Positions 1-11,245 of a DNA stretch of 64,000 nucleotides are shown here, one piece after another. The first letter of the stretch is position 1. Each line of letters opens with the position of its first letter. The notes under the pieces were generated by a model that worked only from the letters and a program-made list of their open reading frames with translations, was not told where the DNA came from and did no database searches. Both the position numbers and the translations under genes were made by a program. This stretch comes from Streptomyces sp. NBC_00162 (GTDB lineage: Bacteria; Actinomycetota; Actinomycetes; Streptomycetales; Streptomycetaceae), in contig NZ_CP102509.1 in assembly GCF_024611995.1 (NCBI RefSeq), positions 6,510,001 through 6,574,000 of the forward strand. The letters run 5' to 3'.

Positions 1-1174
1 CCTCGTCCGGCTGGTCCCAGTGGGTCTCCAGGTAGCGGATCAGCTTGAGCTGGAGCAGCGAGGCGTAGTCGCTGCGGGCCAGGCCGGTCATGTGGCCCAG
101 GTGCAGGGCCTCGGTGACCTCGCCGTAGACGTCGAGCTGGAGCTGCCCGGCGGCGCCGTTGCCGACGCGGACCGGGCGGGAGTTCTCGTAGCCCGGCAGC
201 CAGTCCAGCTCGGTCTCGCCGAGCTCCCGCTCGCCCGCGATCCCGTACATGATCTGCAGGTTCTCCGGGTCGCCGGCCACCGCGCGCAGCAGCCACTCGC
301 GCCAGGCGCGGGCCTCCTCGCGGTAGCCGGTGCGCAGCAGCGAGGAGAGCGTGATGGCGGCGTCCCGCAGCCAGGTGTAGCGGTAGTCCCAGTTGCGGAC
401 CCCGCCGATCTCCTCCGGCAGGGAGGTGGTCGGCGCGGCGACGATCCCGCCGGTGGGGCCGTAGGTGAGGGCCTTGAGGGTGATCAGGGAGCGGACCACC
501 GCCTCCCGGTAGGGCCCGTGGTACGTGCACTGCTCGACCCACTCGCGCCAGAACTCGGCGGTGGAGTCGAGGGCCGCCTCGGCGTCCGGGGCCTCGGGCG
601 CGCCGCGGTGCGAACGCTCCCAGCTGATGCTGAAGGCCATCCGGTCGCCCGGCCCGACGGTGAAGTCGGAGTACGTGGTCAGGTCCTTGCCGTACGTCTG
701 CGCCTCGGTGTCCAGCCACACGGAGTCGGGGCCGGCGACGGCGACCGTGCGCCCGTCGACCTTGTGCACCCAGGGCACGACCCGCCCGTAGCTGAACCGC
801 ATGCGCAGTGCGGAGCGCATCTTCACGCGCCCGCTGACGCCCTCGACGATGCGGATCAGCTGGGGAGCGTGATCCTCGCGGGGCGGCATGAAGTCGATCA
901 CGCGGACGGTCCCGCGCGGCGTCTCCCACTCGGACTCGAGCACCAGCGAGTCGCCGCGGTAGCGGCGTCGCGTGGCACGCGGGGCCTCGGAGCCGGCCGG
1001 GAACGCCGGGCCGATCCGCCAGAACCCGTGGTCCTCGGTGCCGAGAATGCTCGCGAACACGGCATGGGAGTCGAAACGTGGCAGACACAACCAGTCCACT
1101 GCCCCGTCCCGGCAGACCAACGCCGCGGTCTGCATGTCCCCGATCAGTGCGTAATCCTCGATGCGCCCGGACAC
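1..1174 (-). CDS. Glycoside hydrolase family 15 protein (trehalase/glucoamylase-like), 3' end outside window
   Basis: The - strand encodes about 391 residues of a GH15-type enzyme that hydrolyses alpha-glucosides (trehalose or maltodextrins). The N-terminus reads S-G-R-I-E-D-Y-A-L-I-G-D and then a 'TAALVCRDGAVDWLCLPRFD' stretch, which is characteristic of the N-terminal beta-sandwich of this family. Further on lie the start of the (alpha/alpha)6 barrel and a 'GGVRNWDYRYTWLRDA' catalytic-domain motif. I chose the GTG start at 1174 because GGAG precedes it by about 8 nt; a nearby ATG is out of frame. Family members are usually near 600 aa, so roughly a third (C-terminal, with the second acidic catalytic residue) lies beyond base 1. 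It is divergent from pyrG. Whether it is a trehalase or a glucoamylase cannot be decided here. No signal peptide is visible, so it is probably cytoplasmic. Confidence 0.88.
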   Translation of the reverse strand, partial: MSGRIEDYALIGDMQTAALVCRDGAVDWLCLPRFDSHAVFASILGTEDHGFWRIGPAFPAGSEAPRATRRRYRGDSLVLESEWETPRGTVRVIDFMPPREDHAPQLIRIVEGVSGRVKMRSALRMRFSYGRVVPWVHKVDGRTVAVAGPDSVWLDTEAQTYGKDLTTYSDFTVGPGDRMAFSISWERSHRGAPEAPDAEAALDSTAEFWREWVEQCTYHGPYREAVVRSLITLKALTYGPTGGIVAAPTTSLPEEIGGVRNWDYRYTWLRDAAITLSSLLRTGYREEARAWREWLLRAVAGDPENLQIMYGIAGERELGETELDWLPGYENSRPVRVGNGAAGQLQLDVYGEVTEALHLGHMTGLARSDYASLLQLKLIRYLETHWDQPDE

Positions 1175-1498
1175 GTTGCATCTCCAGTCGAACGGCCACG
1201 TCCGCCCCGAAGGGCGCTTGCATTGCGCGGTTGCGCGGTCTCCTGTGGGTGGGGATCTCCGCGTTGAGCCCATGATTCCGTATGTCGGCTCGGTGCGGCC
1301 GTGTGACGGACTGCTCGGCGGCGATGTGTGCAATATCCGAGCAGGATATGACGGCACCCTAGTGATCCCCTTAAGCCGCGGAAGAATGCGGCTGGGCCAA
1401 ACGGGTGACCTGCCGGTACGTCGCTCCGCCGCCCCTCCCGCGCCCCCGGACCGGACCCCCGCACCGCGTGGCCGGAGGCAGACGGGCCCGGGCGCTGA

Positions 1499-1504
1499 TA
1501 GGCT
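1499..1504 (+). promoter_or_regulatory. Candidate -10 element upstream of pyrG
   Basis: TAGGCT matches the actinobacterial TANNNT -10 pattern. No good -35 hexamer is visible 16-19 nt upstream. The predicted start would fall near 1511-1513, at or just before the GTG that opens a short leader reading frame. Confidence 0.35.
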
Positions 1505-1512
1505 GGTACCCC

Positions 1513-1575
1513 GTGGACCGGTGGTCTGCCTGTGCGAATCAGGAGCCCCGAAACCGCAGCTTCGGCGCCCCCTGA
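1513..1575 (+). CDS. Possible 20-codon leader peptide upstream of pyrG
   Basis: A GTG at 1513 opens 20 sense codons closed by TGA at 1573-1575, ending 66 nt before the pyrG start. It begins 8 nt after a TAGGCT -10-like box, the spacing typical of leaderless Streptomyces transcripts. The peptide begins (M)-D-R-W-S-A-C-A and resembles no known attenuator. It is in the same frame as pyrG but stops well before it. It could be chance; only the promoter geometry supports it. Confidence 0.2.
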   Translation: MDRWSACANQEPRNRSFGAP

Positions 1576-1641
1576 GACCCTTCCGGATCGACGGTGGCCG
1601 GCGCCGGACGCACCTCACCTCGCGACCACGGGAGCCCCCTC

Positions 1642-3318
<1,677 letters not shown>

Positions 3319-3347
3319 CGGCCTGACAGCCTGACCGCATAACGTAG

Positions 3348-3378
3348 ACAGCCGGGGCACGGATCGTGCCCCGGCTGT
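3348..3378 (+). terminator. Hairpin terminator after pyrG
   Basis: A perfect 14-bp stem (ACAGCCGGGGCACG with its complement) closes on a 3-nt loop, 30 nt after the pyrG stop. The T-tract is poor, as is common in Streptomyces. It separates pyrG from the Nudix gene, which starts 25 nt further on. Confidence 0.75.
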
Positions 3379-3403
3379 CGCGTTCTCGGGAAGGTAGCTG
3401 GCC

Positions 3404-4045
3404 ATGGCCATGGGCAACGACATCGTGGACACACCGGAGTCGTGGGAGGTCATCGCGTCGCGAACCCCGTTCCAGGGCGCGAAGACGGCGGTCCGTTCGG
3501 ATCAGGTGCGGATGCCGGACCGGGCGGTGGTGCGCCGCGACTACCAGGCGCACCCCGGGTCGGTGTGCGTGCTGGCACTGGACGAGGAGCAGCGGGTGCT
3601 GGTCCTGAAGCAGTTCCGCCACCCGGTGCGGCACCGGCTGTGGGAGCTGCCAGCCGGGCTGCTGGACGTGGTGGGGGAGAACCCGCTGCACGCGGCCCAG
3701 CGGGAGCTGTACGAGGAGGCGCACGTCAAGGCGGAGGACTGGCGGGTCCTCGTCGACTTCTTCTCCTCGCCGGGCGGGTCGGACGAGGCGGTCCGGGTCT
3801 TCCTCGCGCGGTCCCTGTCGGAGGCGGAGGGTGAGCGGTACGAGGTCTCCGACGAGGAGGCGGACATGGAGATCGCGCGCGTTCCCCTCGCGGAACTGGT
3901 CGCCGGGGTCCTGGCGGGCCGGCTCGGCAACCCGGGTCTGGTGTCCGGGGTGCTGGCGCTGTCCGCCGCCCTTGGCTCCGAGGGCGGTGTCGATGCCCTC
4001 CGCCCGCCCCAGGCCCCGTGGCCGGCCCGTCCGTACGAGGCGTAG
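3404..4045 (+). CDS. Nudix hydrolase, ADP-ribose pyrophosphatase type
   Basis: A 213-aa Nudix enzyme, likely converting ADP-ribose to AMP and ribose 5-phosphate. The Nudix helix is at residues 85-105: A-G-L-L-D-V-V-G-E, seven residues, then R-E-L-Y-E-E. The family's variant spacing, one residue longer before the first Glu, is as I recall it for mycobacterial ADP-ribose pyrophosphatase. The upstream 'RHPVRHRLWELPAGL' is also typical of the ADPRase subfamily. ATG 3404 is preceded by GGAAGG; a second ATG is two codons in. The gene follows pyrG after a terminator. Other Nudix substrates cannot be excluded. Confidence 0.88.
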   Translation: MAMGNDIVDTPESWEVIASRTPFQGAKTAVRSDQVRMPDRAVVRRDYQAHPGSVCVLALDEEQRVLVLKQFRHPVRHRLWELPAGLLDVVGENPLHAAQRELYEEAHVKAEDWRVLVDFFSSPGGSDEAVRVFLARSLSEAEGERYEVSDEEADMEIARVPLAELVAGVLAGRLGNPGLVSGVLALSAALGSEGGVDALRPPQAPWPARPYEA

Positions 4046-4241
4046 CCGTCCGGGGTGGGACGGAGTCCGGCGCTGCGGCGCGGAGCCGGAAAGGCCTGCC
4101 AGGGGCGATCCGCGGGAGCGGCGCGTGAAAAAGAGGACCATCTGCTGATCCGATTGGGGGATTTGTCCGCCGCGCTCCACCCGGGTCGTCGCTCTGCGTG
4201 AACTACGCTCGCAATCCGAAGGCAGGGAGAGGAGCGGATCC

Positions 4242-6215
4242 GTGACGGATTTCGTCGGGCGGCGGCGTGAGCTCAAGGAGCTGCGCGAGGACATCGCACG
4301 GACCGGGCTCGACACCCTCTCGGGCCGCAAGGCCAAGGCACCCCGCGCGCGTGTGCTGCTGGTCGCCGGACGGCCGGGGTCCGGGCGGACCGCGCTCGCC
4401 GAGGCGTTCGTGCGAGAGGTCGCCGAGCAGTACCCCGACGGGGTGCTCCGGACCCGGCTCACCGCCTCCGGCGGGCAGACCGTGGCCACCGAGCGGGCCC
4501 TCAGGGGCCTGCTGGAAGGGCTGGGACAGGCCACCCCGCCCGGTGCCGGCGAGGACGAGCTCAGCTCGGCCCTGCGCACCGCGCTCGACGGGCGCCGCGT
4601 GGTGATCCTGGTCGACGACGCCGCCGATCCGCACCAGGTCGACGCCCTGCTGCCGGACACCCCCGAGTGCCTCGTCGTGGTCACCGCCGAAGGACCGCTC
4701 ACCGGCATTCCCGACGTGCGGCCCTGCACCCTGGGGGGACTCGACACGCCCTCCGCCGTGGAGATGCTCGCGCAGCGCATCGGGGACACCCGCGTCACCG
4801 CCGACCCGCGCGCCGCCGAAGCCCTCGCCGAGGAGTGCGGCGGCCAGCCCGCCGCGCTCGCCCTCGTCGGCGGCTGGCTCGCCGCCCACCCCAAGGCCTC
4901 GGTCGCCGACGTGGCCAAGCAGCTGCACGACATGCCCGCCGGCGTCGGCGGCGCGCTGGCCCGCGGCTTCCGGCTCGTCTACGAGTCCTTGCCGCAGCCC
5001 GCCCAGCGGACCCTGCGGCTGCTGCCGCTGGCCCCCGCCGGGATCGTCGACTCGCACTCCGCCTCCGCCCTGGCCGGCTGCTCGGTGGCTGCGGCCCAGT
5101 CCACGCTGGACGACTTCGCCGGGCTGGGCCTGCTGCACCATGCCCACGACGGCCTGCTCCAGCTGCCCGGCTGCCTCGCCCCCCTGCTCCAGGCCCTGCT
5201 CGAGGCCAGGGAGCGCCCCGCCGAGGTCCAGCTCGCCCGGGCCCGGATGCTGGAGCGCACCGTACGGCTGCTGCACTCCTGCCGGGCCATGGCCGAACCG
5301 GACGAGGATGACGGGGTCGGCCTGCGGGAGAAGCTGGAGGGGGTGCCGCGCGCCCTGCGCTTCCCCGACCGGCGGGCCGCCGCCACCTGGCTGGACACCC
5401 GGCTGCCCGCGCTCTCGGCCGCCACCTCCCTGGCCGTGGCCGACGGGGAGCTGGACACCCTGGCCCGCCGCCTGATCGCCGCCCTCGTACGAGCCCTGGC
5501 GGAGCACCGCGGCACCGCCGAGGCCGCCCCCGAGCTGTACGGGCTGCACCGGCTGGTCCTGGACGTGGCCGAGCGGCGCGGCCTGCACCGGGAGCAGGCC
5601 GCCGCACTGCTGAACCTGGCCGACCTGGACGCCGAGACCGGCCGGACCCAGGAGGCGCTCGACCGCTACCGGGCCGCGCTGGACGCCGGACGGGCGGCGA
5701 ACGATCCGTACGCGACCGGCCGCGCGATGGAATCCGTAGGGGGCGCGTACCTGGAGCTGGCGGACTGGCACCGGGCCTCCGACTGGTTCGGCCGGGCACT
5801 CGCCCAGGCCCTCGCGCGGGGGGAGCGCGCGGACGAGGCCCGGCTGTACGGGCGACTCGGAAACGTACACACGTACGCGGGCCGGTACGGGGACGCGCAG
5901 CGCAGCTGGCGGGCCGCCGCCGCGGGCTACCGGCGGCTGGCCGATGTGCCCGGCCAGGCAAAGGCGTTGAGCGAGATGGCCCGGGTCCAGGAGTACGCCG
6001 GCCGCCCCGAGGAATCGCTGCACACCTGCCGGGAGGCGGTGGAGCTGGCGCGCCGCGCCGGGGACCAGCGGCTGCAGGCCGCGCTCCAGGTCCGGCTGGC
6101 CGACACGCTCGACCGGCTGGGGGACCCCGCGGCCGCCCGGCTGCACCGGTCCGCGGCCGACAGATTGCTGGGAGACGACCCAGCAGCCTGCGAAATCCGT
6201 AGTGATTCCGACTGA
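4242..6215 (+). CDS. STAND-type P-loop ATPase with C-terminal TPR region
   Basis: A 657-aa protein starting at GTG 4242 after GGGAGAGGAG. The N-terminus 'FVGRRRELKELR' is the usual entry to a regulatory NB-ARC/STAND ATPase. The Walker A-like segment at about residues 44-51 is G-R-P-G-S-G-R-T, with Arg replacing the usual Lys, and the Walker B-like strand reads V-V-I-L-V-D-D. The last 200 residues contain several tetratricopeptide-like helices ('AALLNLADLDAETGRTQEAL', 'ARLYGRLGNVHTYAGRYGDA'). No DNA-binding domain is fused at either end, unlike SARP/AfsR proteins. It is probably a cytoplasmic signalling or scaffold switch; its partner is unknown. The stretch 4046-4241 before it shows nothing recognisable. 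Confidence 0.8.
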   Translation: MTDFVGRRRELKELREDIARTGLDTLSGRKAKAPRARVLLVAGRPGSGRTALAEAFVREVAEQYPDGVLRTRLTASGGQTVATERALRGLLEGLGQATPPGAGEDELSSALRTALDGRRVVILVDDAADPHQVDALLPDTPECLVVVTAEGPLTGIPDVRPCTLGGLDTPSAVEMLAQRIGDTRVTADPRAAEALAEECGGQPAALALVGGWLAAHPKASVADVAKQLHDMPAGVGGALARGFRLVYESLPQPAQRTLRLLPLAPAGIVDSHSASALAGCSVAAAQSTLDDFAGLGLLHHAHDGLLQLPGCLAPLLQALLEARERPAEVQLARARMLERTVRLLHSCRAMAEPDEDDGVGLREKLEGVPRALRFPDRRAAATWLDTRLPALSAATSLAVADGELDTLARRLIAALVRALAEHRGTAEAAPELYGLHRLVLDVAERRGLHREQAAALLNLADLDAETGRTQEALDRYRAALDAGRAANDPYATGRAMESVGGAYLELADWHRASDWFGRALAQALARGERADEARLYGRLGNVHTYAGRYGDAQRSWRAAAAGYRRLADVPGQAKALSEMARVQEYAGRPEESLHTCREAVELARRAGDQRLQAALQVRLADTLDRLGDPAAARLHRSAADRLLGDDPAACEIRSDSD

Positions 6216-6367
6216 GATTATTTGTTTGCAAGGCTAGACACGAGTTCATCCTTCATTAAACTGGGTTCACCACGTCATCCCGTGGTGCATCCCGTTGCGC
6301 GTTCTTGTGGGCGGGTATGTATGGAAGTGCCCCGAAAAATCCCCTGAGCCAAGGACCGTGATCGACG

Positions 6368-7483
<1,116 letters not shown>

Positions 7484-7513
7484 AGCGTCAACGACTGACG
7501 TCAATCTCACGTA

Positions 7514-7547
7514 TCCGGCCGGACCTTGCCCGCAAGGTCCGGCCGGA
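7514..7547 (+). terminator. Strong hairpin terminator after ald
   Basis: A 16-bp GC-rich stem (TCCGGCCGGACCTTGC and its complement) with a 2-4 nt loop begins 31 nt after the ald stop. It is symmetric but T-poor. Confidence 0.8.
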
Positions 7548-7704
7548 CGCGTTTGCGGGGTGCGCCGAAGACCCCTTCAACTCGCCTCGAACGTAACCCT
7601 TTAACCCTTTCGCACACCCGCGAAACTTCGCGGCGACAGCTCGTGCGCCCTTGACAGAGTGGTGTTCGGTTGCCGACACATCGTGCCGGGTCCGGCGGAT
7701 TGTG

Positions 7705-7734
7705 TTGCCGCTGGGCGGTGACACGCCATAGAGT
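7705..7734 (+). promoter_or_regulatory. Candidate promoter of the parA operon
   Basis: TTGCCG (7705-7710), an 18-nt spacer and TAGAGT (7729-7734) lie 76 nt upstream of the parA GTG. A further TTGACA occurs at 7651-7656 but lacks a good -10. This is the best promoter-like pair in the ald-parA gap. Confidence 0.45.
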
Positions 7735-7809
7735 CGCCAACCGTCGGCATGGTGCCACGCTGACCTATCGATAAGTGTCCTGGTCACGTCCGAGGAGGTA
7801 AGACGACTT

Positions 7810-8970
7810 GTGAATGAGTCGACATTTGCTCCTGGGGGTGGTCGAGCAGGCGTGCCGGAGCGGGGTCAGAACCCCACCGGGCTCGAGGCTGTCGGCTCCG
7901 TCGCAGTCCGCACCTTCGCAAACCACCAGCACATGACGACGCCCCAAAAGAGCATGGACGGCCTAGACGTGAACTCCAGGGCCGGCGACCGGAGCGGCGA
8001 CAAGCCCACTGGTTTCGCCGACTACGACAATGTGCCCGAGGGGCACTTCTACGACCCCGACGCGGAGTACGAACCGGACCCCGAGTACGCGGCCACCCTC
8101 GCCCCCGACGCTGCCCGTCAGCGCCGTGAGCGGATCGGCCCGACCGGACGCCCGCTCCCGTACTTCCCCATCCCGGGTCCGCTGACCGACCACGGTCCCG
8201 CGAAGATCATCGCGATGTGCAACCAGAAGGGCGGCGTGGGCAAGACCACGTCGACCATCAACCTGGGTGCCGCGCTCGCCGAGTACGGGCGCCGCGTGCT
8301 GCTCGTCGACTTCGACCCGCAGGGCGCGCTGTCCGTGGGTCTCGGCGTGAACCCGATGGAACTCGACCTGACGGTCTACAACCTGCTCATGGAGCGGGGC
8401 ATGTCGGCCGACGAGGTGCTGCTCAAGACCGCGGTCCCCAACATGGACCTGCTGCCGAGCAACATCGACCTGTCCGCTGCCGAAGTGCAGTTGGTCAGCG
8501 AGGTCGCGCGCGAGTCCACCCTGCAGCGGGCCCTGAAGCCCCTGATGGCCGACTACGACTACATCGTGATCGACTGTCAGCCCTCGCTCGGTCTGCTGAC
8601 CGTGAACGCCCTGACGGCGGCTCACAAGGTCATCGTCCCGCTGGAGTGCGAGTTCTTCGCACTGCGCGGCGTGGCGCTGCTGACCGAGACCATCGAGAAG
8701 GTGCAGGAGCGGCTCAACCCCGAGCTGGAGCTCGACGGCATCCTCGCCACGATGTACGACTCCCGTACGGTGCACAGCCGCGAGGTGCTGGCGCGCGTCG
8801 TCGAGGCCTTCGACGACCACGTCTACCACACGGTCATCGGCCGGACGGTGCGCTTCCCGGAGACCACGGTCGCCGGTGAGCCGATCACGACGTACGCCTC
8901 CAACTCCGTCGGCGCCGCCGCCTACCGCCAGCTGGCCAGGGAGGTGCTCGCCCGGTGTCACGCCGAGTGA
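7810..8970 (+). CDS. ParA/Soj-family chromosome-partitioning ATPase (paralogue away from oriC)
   Basis: A 386-aa ParA-type ATPase. After a divergent, acidic N-terminal extension of about 130 residues it shows the deviant Walker A C-N-Q-K-G-G-V-G-K-T-T, 'LLVDFDPQGALSVGLG' and 'YIVIDCQPSLGLLTVNAL'. These are the P-loop, A' and Walker B of dimerising ParA proteins. GTG 7810 has GAGGAGGT 11 nt upstream; an ATG at 7934 would trim 41 residues. Unlike the canonical parA it is not beside parB or gid genes. It overlaps a small basic protein with a ribbon-helix-helix-like C-terminus and is followed by the SMC partners scpA and scpB. A role in chromosome organisation or hyphal segregation is inferred from this setting. 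Confidence 0.9.
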   Translation: MNESTFAPGGGRAGVPERGQNPTGLEAVGSVAVRTFANHQHMTTPQKSMDGLDVNSRAGDRSGDKPTGFADYDNVPEGHFYDPDAEYEPDPEYAATLAPDAARQRRERIGPTGRPLPYFPIPGPLTDHGPAKIIAMCNQKGGVGKTTSTINLGAALAEYGRRVLLVDFDPQGALSVGLGVNPMELDLTVYNLLMERGMSADEVLLKTAVPNMDLLPSNIDLSAAEVQLVSEVARESTLQRALKPLMADYDYIVIDCQPSLGLLTVNALTAAHKVIVPLECEFFALRGVALLTETIEKVQERLNPELELDGILATMYDSRTVHSREVLARVVEAFDDHVYHTVIGRTVRFPETTVAGEPITTYASNSVGAAAYRQLAREVLARCHAE

Positions 8971-9464
8971 GTCTGCCCGGAGCCGACGAACTGTTCCGTA
9001 CGACCGGCGGGATGGCGCTCCAGTCCTCCTCGCCGAGGCGGGGCGCCGACGAGGCGCCCGCCGCCGAGCACGCGGCCTCCTCGGCCGAGGGCGCGGCGGG
9101 GGAGGGCCGGAGCCGGGAGGCCGAGGCCGGCACGGAACCCGTGGTGGGCGCACCCCGGCGGTCGCAGGAAGGTTCTGTCAACGGAGCCTCCGCGGCCTCC
9201 GGGCCGGGCGGGCGCGGCAAGGGCCAGGGCCGGGGCGCGAACCGCCGGCCCAGCGGGCGCGAGCGGCACGACGAGAAGATCACGGTCTACGTCTCCGCCG
9301 AGGAGCTCATGGACCTGGAACACGCGCGGCTGGTGCTGCGCGGGGAGCACGGGCTGGCGGTCGACCGGGGCCGCATCGTCCGCGAGGCGGTGGCGGTCGT
9401 CCTCGCCGATCTCGAATCCCGCGGGGACGCGAGCATCCTCGTACGGCGCCTGCGCGGCCGCTGA
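8955..9464 (+). CDS. Small protein with predicted ribbon-helix-helix-like C-terminal domain, partner of ParA
   Basis: A 169-aa protein overlapping the parA end by 16 nt (GTG 8955 with GGAGGT upstream; a GTG at 8967 overlapping the parA stop is an alternative). The first 90 residues are low-complexity (Ala, Gly, Ser, Glu, Arg). The last 70 are well ordered: a strand 'KITVYVS', a helix 'AEELMDLEHARLVLRGEHG', then 'DRGRIVREAVAVVLADLE'. The strand-helix-helix order with a basic turn resembles MetJ/Arc-type DNA-binding folds, including the centromere-binding partners of some plasmid ParAs. That assignment is inference. The gene sits between parA and scpA. Confidence 0.7.
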   Translation: MSRRVSLPGADELFRTTGGMALQSSSPRRGADEAPAAEHAASSAEGAAGEGRSREAEAGTEPVVGAPRRSQEGSVNGASAASGPGGRGKGQGRGANRRPSGRERHDEKITVYVSAEELMDLEHARLVLRGEHGLAVDRGRIVREAVAVVLADLESRGDASILVRRLRGR

Positions 9465-9506
9465 CCGGCCTGCGGCCCGCTTCCCCGGCTGCTGGCTAGG
9501 CTGCTC

Positions 9507-10622
9507 GTGGCCGCGGTCCCGCACCCGGCCGTGACGCCGCCCCTCCGCACCACCTGGACCGCGATGCCCTTCCCCGCCGAACCCGGCCGACCGACCCGGC
9601 GCATCCTGGGCCGCGGTCCCGGTGCGCCGGGAGACGGCCCGGGCGGCCCTGAATCGCCCGCTGCGCCGCCAGTGCGGTCCGAGGGCGGGGCGGAGCCCCG
9701 GGAGCACCGCGGGCCCGCTGACGGGCCCCTTGAGGGCCGCGGCGGCCCCCCGGACCCGGACGAAGCCGGTGACGCCCCGGGCGAGGACCCCGCCGAGGCC
9801 CCGCACGGCGCGGGCCCCGCCGGAGGCAACGGCAGGTTCACCCTGCGGCTCGCGAACTTCGAGGGCCCCTTCGACCTGCTGCTCCAGCTGATCTCCCGGC
9901 ACAAGCTCGACGTCACCGAGGTCGCGCTGTCCAAGGTCACCGACGAGTTCATGGCCCACATCCGGGCCATGGGCCCCGACTGGGACCTCGACCAGACCAC
10001 CGAGTTCCTCGTCGTCGCCGCCACCCTGCTCGACCTGAAGGCCGCGCGGCTGCTGCCGGCCGCCGAGGTAGAGGACGAGGCCGACCTCGCCCTGCTGGAG
10101 GCCCGGGACCTGCTCTTCGCCCGCCTCCTCCAGTACCGGGCGTACAAACGGATCGCCGCGATCTTCGAGGAGCGCGCGGAGGCCGAGGGCAGGCGCTACC
10201 CGCGCACCGTCGGCCTGGAGCCGCACCACGCCGACCTGCTGCCCGAGGTCGTCATCACCATCGGCCCGGACGGCTTCGCCCGCCTCGCGGTCAAGGCCAT
10301 GCAGCCCAGGGCCAAGCCCCAGGTCTACGTGGACCACATCCACGCGCCGCTGGTCAGCGTGCGCGAGCAGGCCGGTCTCGTCGTACGGATGCTGAAGGCC
10401 CGCGGGGAGGCCACCTTCCAGGAGCTCACCGAGGACGCCGGGGACACCCTCACCGTCGTCGCGCGCTTCCTGGCGCTCCTGGAGCTCTACCGCGAGAAGG
10501 CGGTGGTCCTGGACCAAGAGGAGGCCCTGAAGACCCTGACCGTGCGCTGGAGCGGCGGGGACGGCGACGGCATGCCGACCGTGACCGACGAGTTCGACCA
10601 GATCGTGGAGGTCAAGGAATGA
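9507..10622 (+). CDS. scpA: Segregation and condensation protein A (kleisin)
   Basis: The ScpA kleisin bridges the SMC dimer and ScpB in the chromosome condensation complex. The core starts near residue 110 with 'FTLRLANFEGPFDLLLQLIS', the hallmark N-terminal SMC-neck-binding helix. It continues through 'TEFLVVAATLLDLKAARLLP' to a C-terminal winged helix ('REQAGLVVRMLKARGEATF'). An unusually long, disordered Gly/Pro/Glu-rich leader of about 100 residues precedes the core. The start is uncertain: GTG 9507 or ATG 9564 (neither has a good SD), or a later codon. It overlaps scpB by ATGA. Confidence 0.94.
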   Translation: MAAVPHPAVTPPLRTTWTAMPFPAEPGRPTRRILGRGPGAPGDGPGGPESPAAPPVRSEGGAEPREHRGPADGPLEGRGGPPDPDEAGDAPGEDPAEAPHGAGPAGGNGRFTLRLANFEGPFDLLLQLISRHKLDVTEVALSKVTDEFMAHIRAMGPDWDLDQTTEFLVVAATLLDLKAARLLPAAEVEDEADLALLEARDLLFARLLQYRAYKRIAAIFEERAEAEGRRYPRTVGLEPHHADLLPEVVITIGPDGFARLAVKAMQPRAKPQVYVDHIHAPLVSVREQAGLVVRMLKARGEATFQELTEDAGDTLTVVARFLALLELYREKAVVLDQEEALKTLTVRWSGGDGDGMPTVTDEFDQIVEVKE

Positions 10623-11245
10623 GCAGCGACGTGGCCGCGCTGGCGCTGAAGCCCGCGCTGGAAGCCGTACTCATGGTCGTGGACGAGCCCGCGACGGAGG
10701 CGCACCTCGCCAAGGTGCTGGAGCGCACCCCGCGTGAGATCGCGGACGCGCTGCGCGAGCTCGCCGACGAGTACACGCTCCAGGGGCGCGGATTCGAGCT
10801 GCGCCCGGTCGCCGGCGGATGGCGGTTCTACACCCGGGCGGAGTACGCCCCGGCCGTCGAGGGCTTCGTACTGGACGGCCAGCAGGCCCGCCTCACCCAG
10901 GCGGCGCTGGAGACCCTGGCGGTCGTCGCGTACCGCCAGCCGGTGAGCCGGTCGCGGGTCTCGGCGGTCCGCGGAGTCAACTGCGACGGGGTCATGCGGA
11001 CCCTCCTCCAGCGGGGTCTGGTGGAGGAGGCGGGGACGGAACCCGAAACAGGTGCGATCCTGTACAGGACGACGAACCACTTTTTGGAGCGGATGGGCCT
11101 GCGCGGCCTGGACGAGCTCCCGGAACTCGCGCCCTTCCTCCCCGAGGCGGACGCGATCGAAGCCGAGACGCAAGAAGGTGTGCCGTCGTTCGATCCGGAC
11201 TCACCGGATACCGATGAAGACGACGACAAGACGACGGACATTTGA
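10619..11245 (+). CDS. scpB: Segregation and condensation protein B
   Basis: A 208-aa double winged-helix partner of the SMC-ScpA complex. Typical segments are 'LKPALEAVLMVVDEPA' at the N-terminus, 'GWRFYTRAEYAP' and 'LETLAVVAYRQPVSRSRVSAVRGVN' in the second domain. The tail is acidic (D-T-D-E-D-D-D-K). Translation is coupled to scpA through a 4-bp ATGA overlap and to rluB through TGATG, so scpA-scpB-rluB is one operon, as in many Gram-positive bacteria. Confidence 0.95.
   Translation: MSSDVAALALKPALEAVLMVVDEPATEAHLAKVLERTPREIADALRELADEYTLQGRGFELRPVAGGWRFYTRAEYAPAVEGFVLDGQQARLTQAALETLAVVAYRQPVSRSRVSAVRGVNCDGVMRTLLQRGLVEEAGTEPETGAILYRTTNHFLERMGLRGLDELPELAPFLPEADAIEAETQEGVPSFDPDSPDTDEDDDKTTDI

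Larger units (their letters stand above)
1175..1641. other. 467-bp divergent intergenic region between GH15 gene and pyrG
   Basis: No convincing full-size gene is present. Visible elements are an inverted repeat ATATCC-5 nt-GGATAT (1333-1349), a second small dyad AGCCGC-8 nt-GCGGCT (1374-1393), and a -10-like TAGGCT at 1499-1504 followed 8 nt later by a GTG that opens a 20-codon reading frame (1513-1575). The dyads sit where a promoter for the - strand GH15 gene would be expected. Their function is unproven. Confidence 0.5.

Noticed and set aside
9497..9509. Leaderless promoter TAGGCT for scpA
   Set aside because: The box lies only 4 nt before the GTG, too close for a transcript starting at that codon; the scpA start itself is uncertain.
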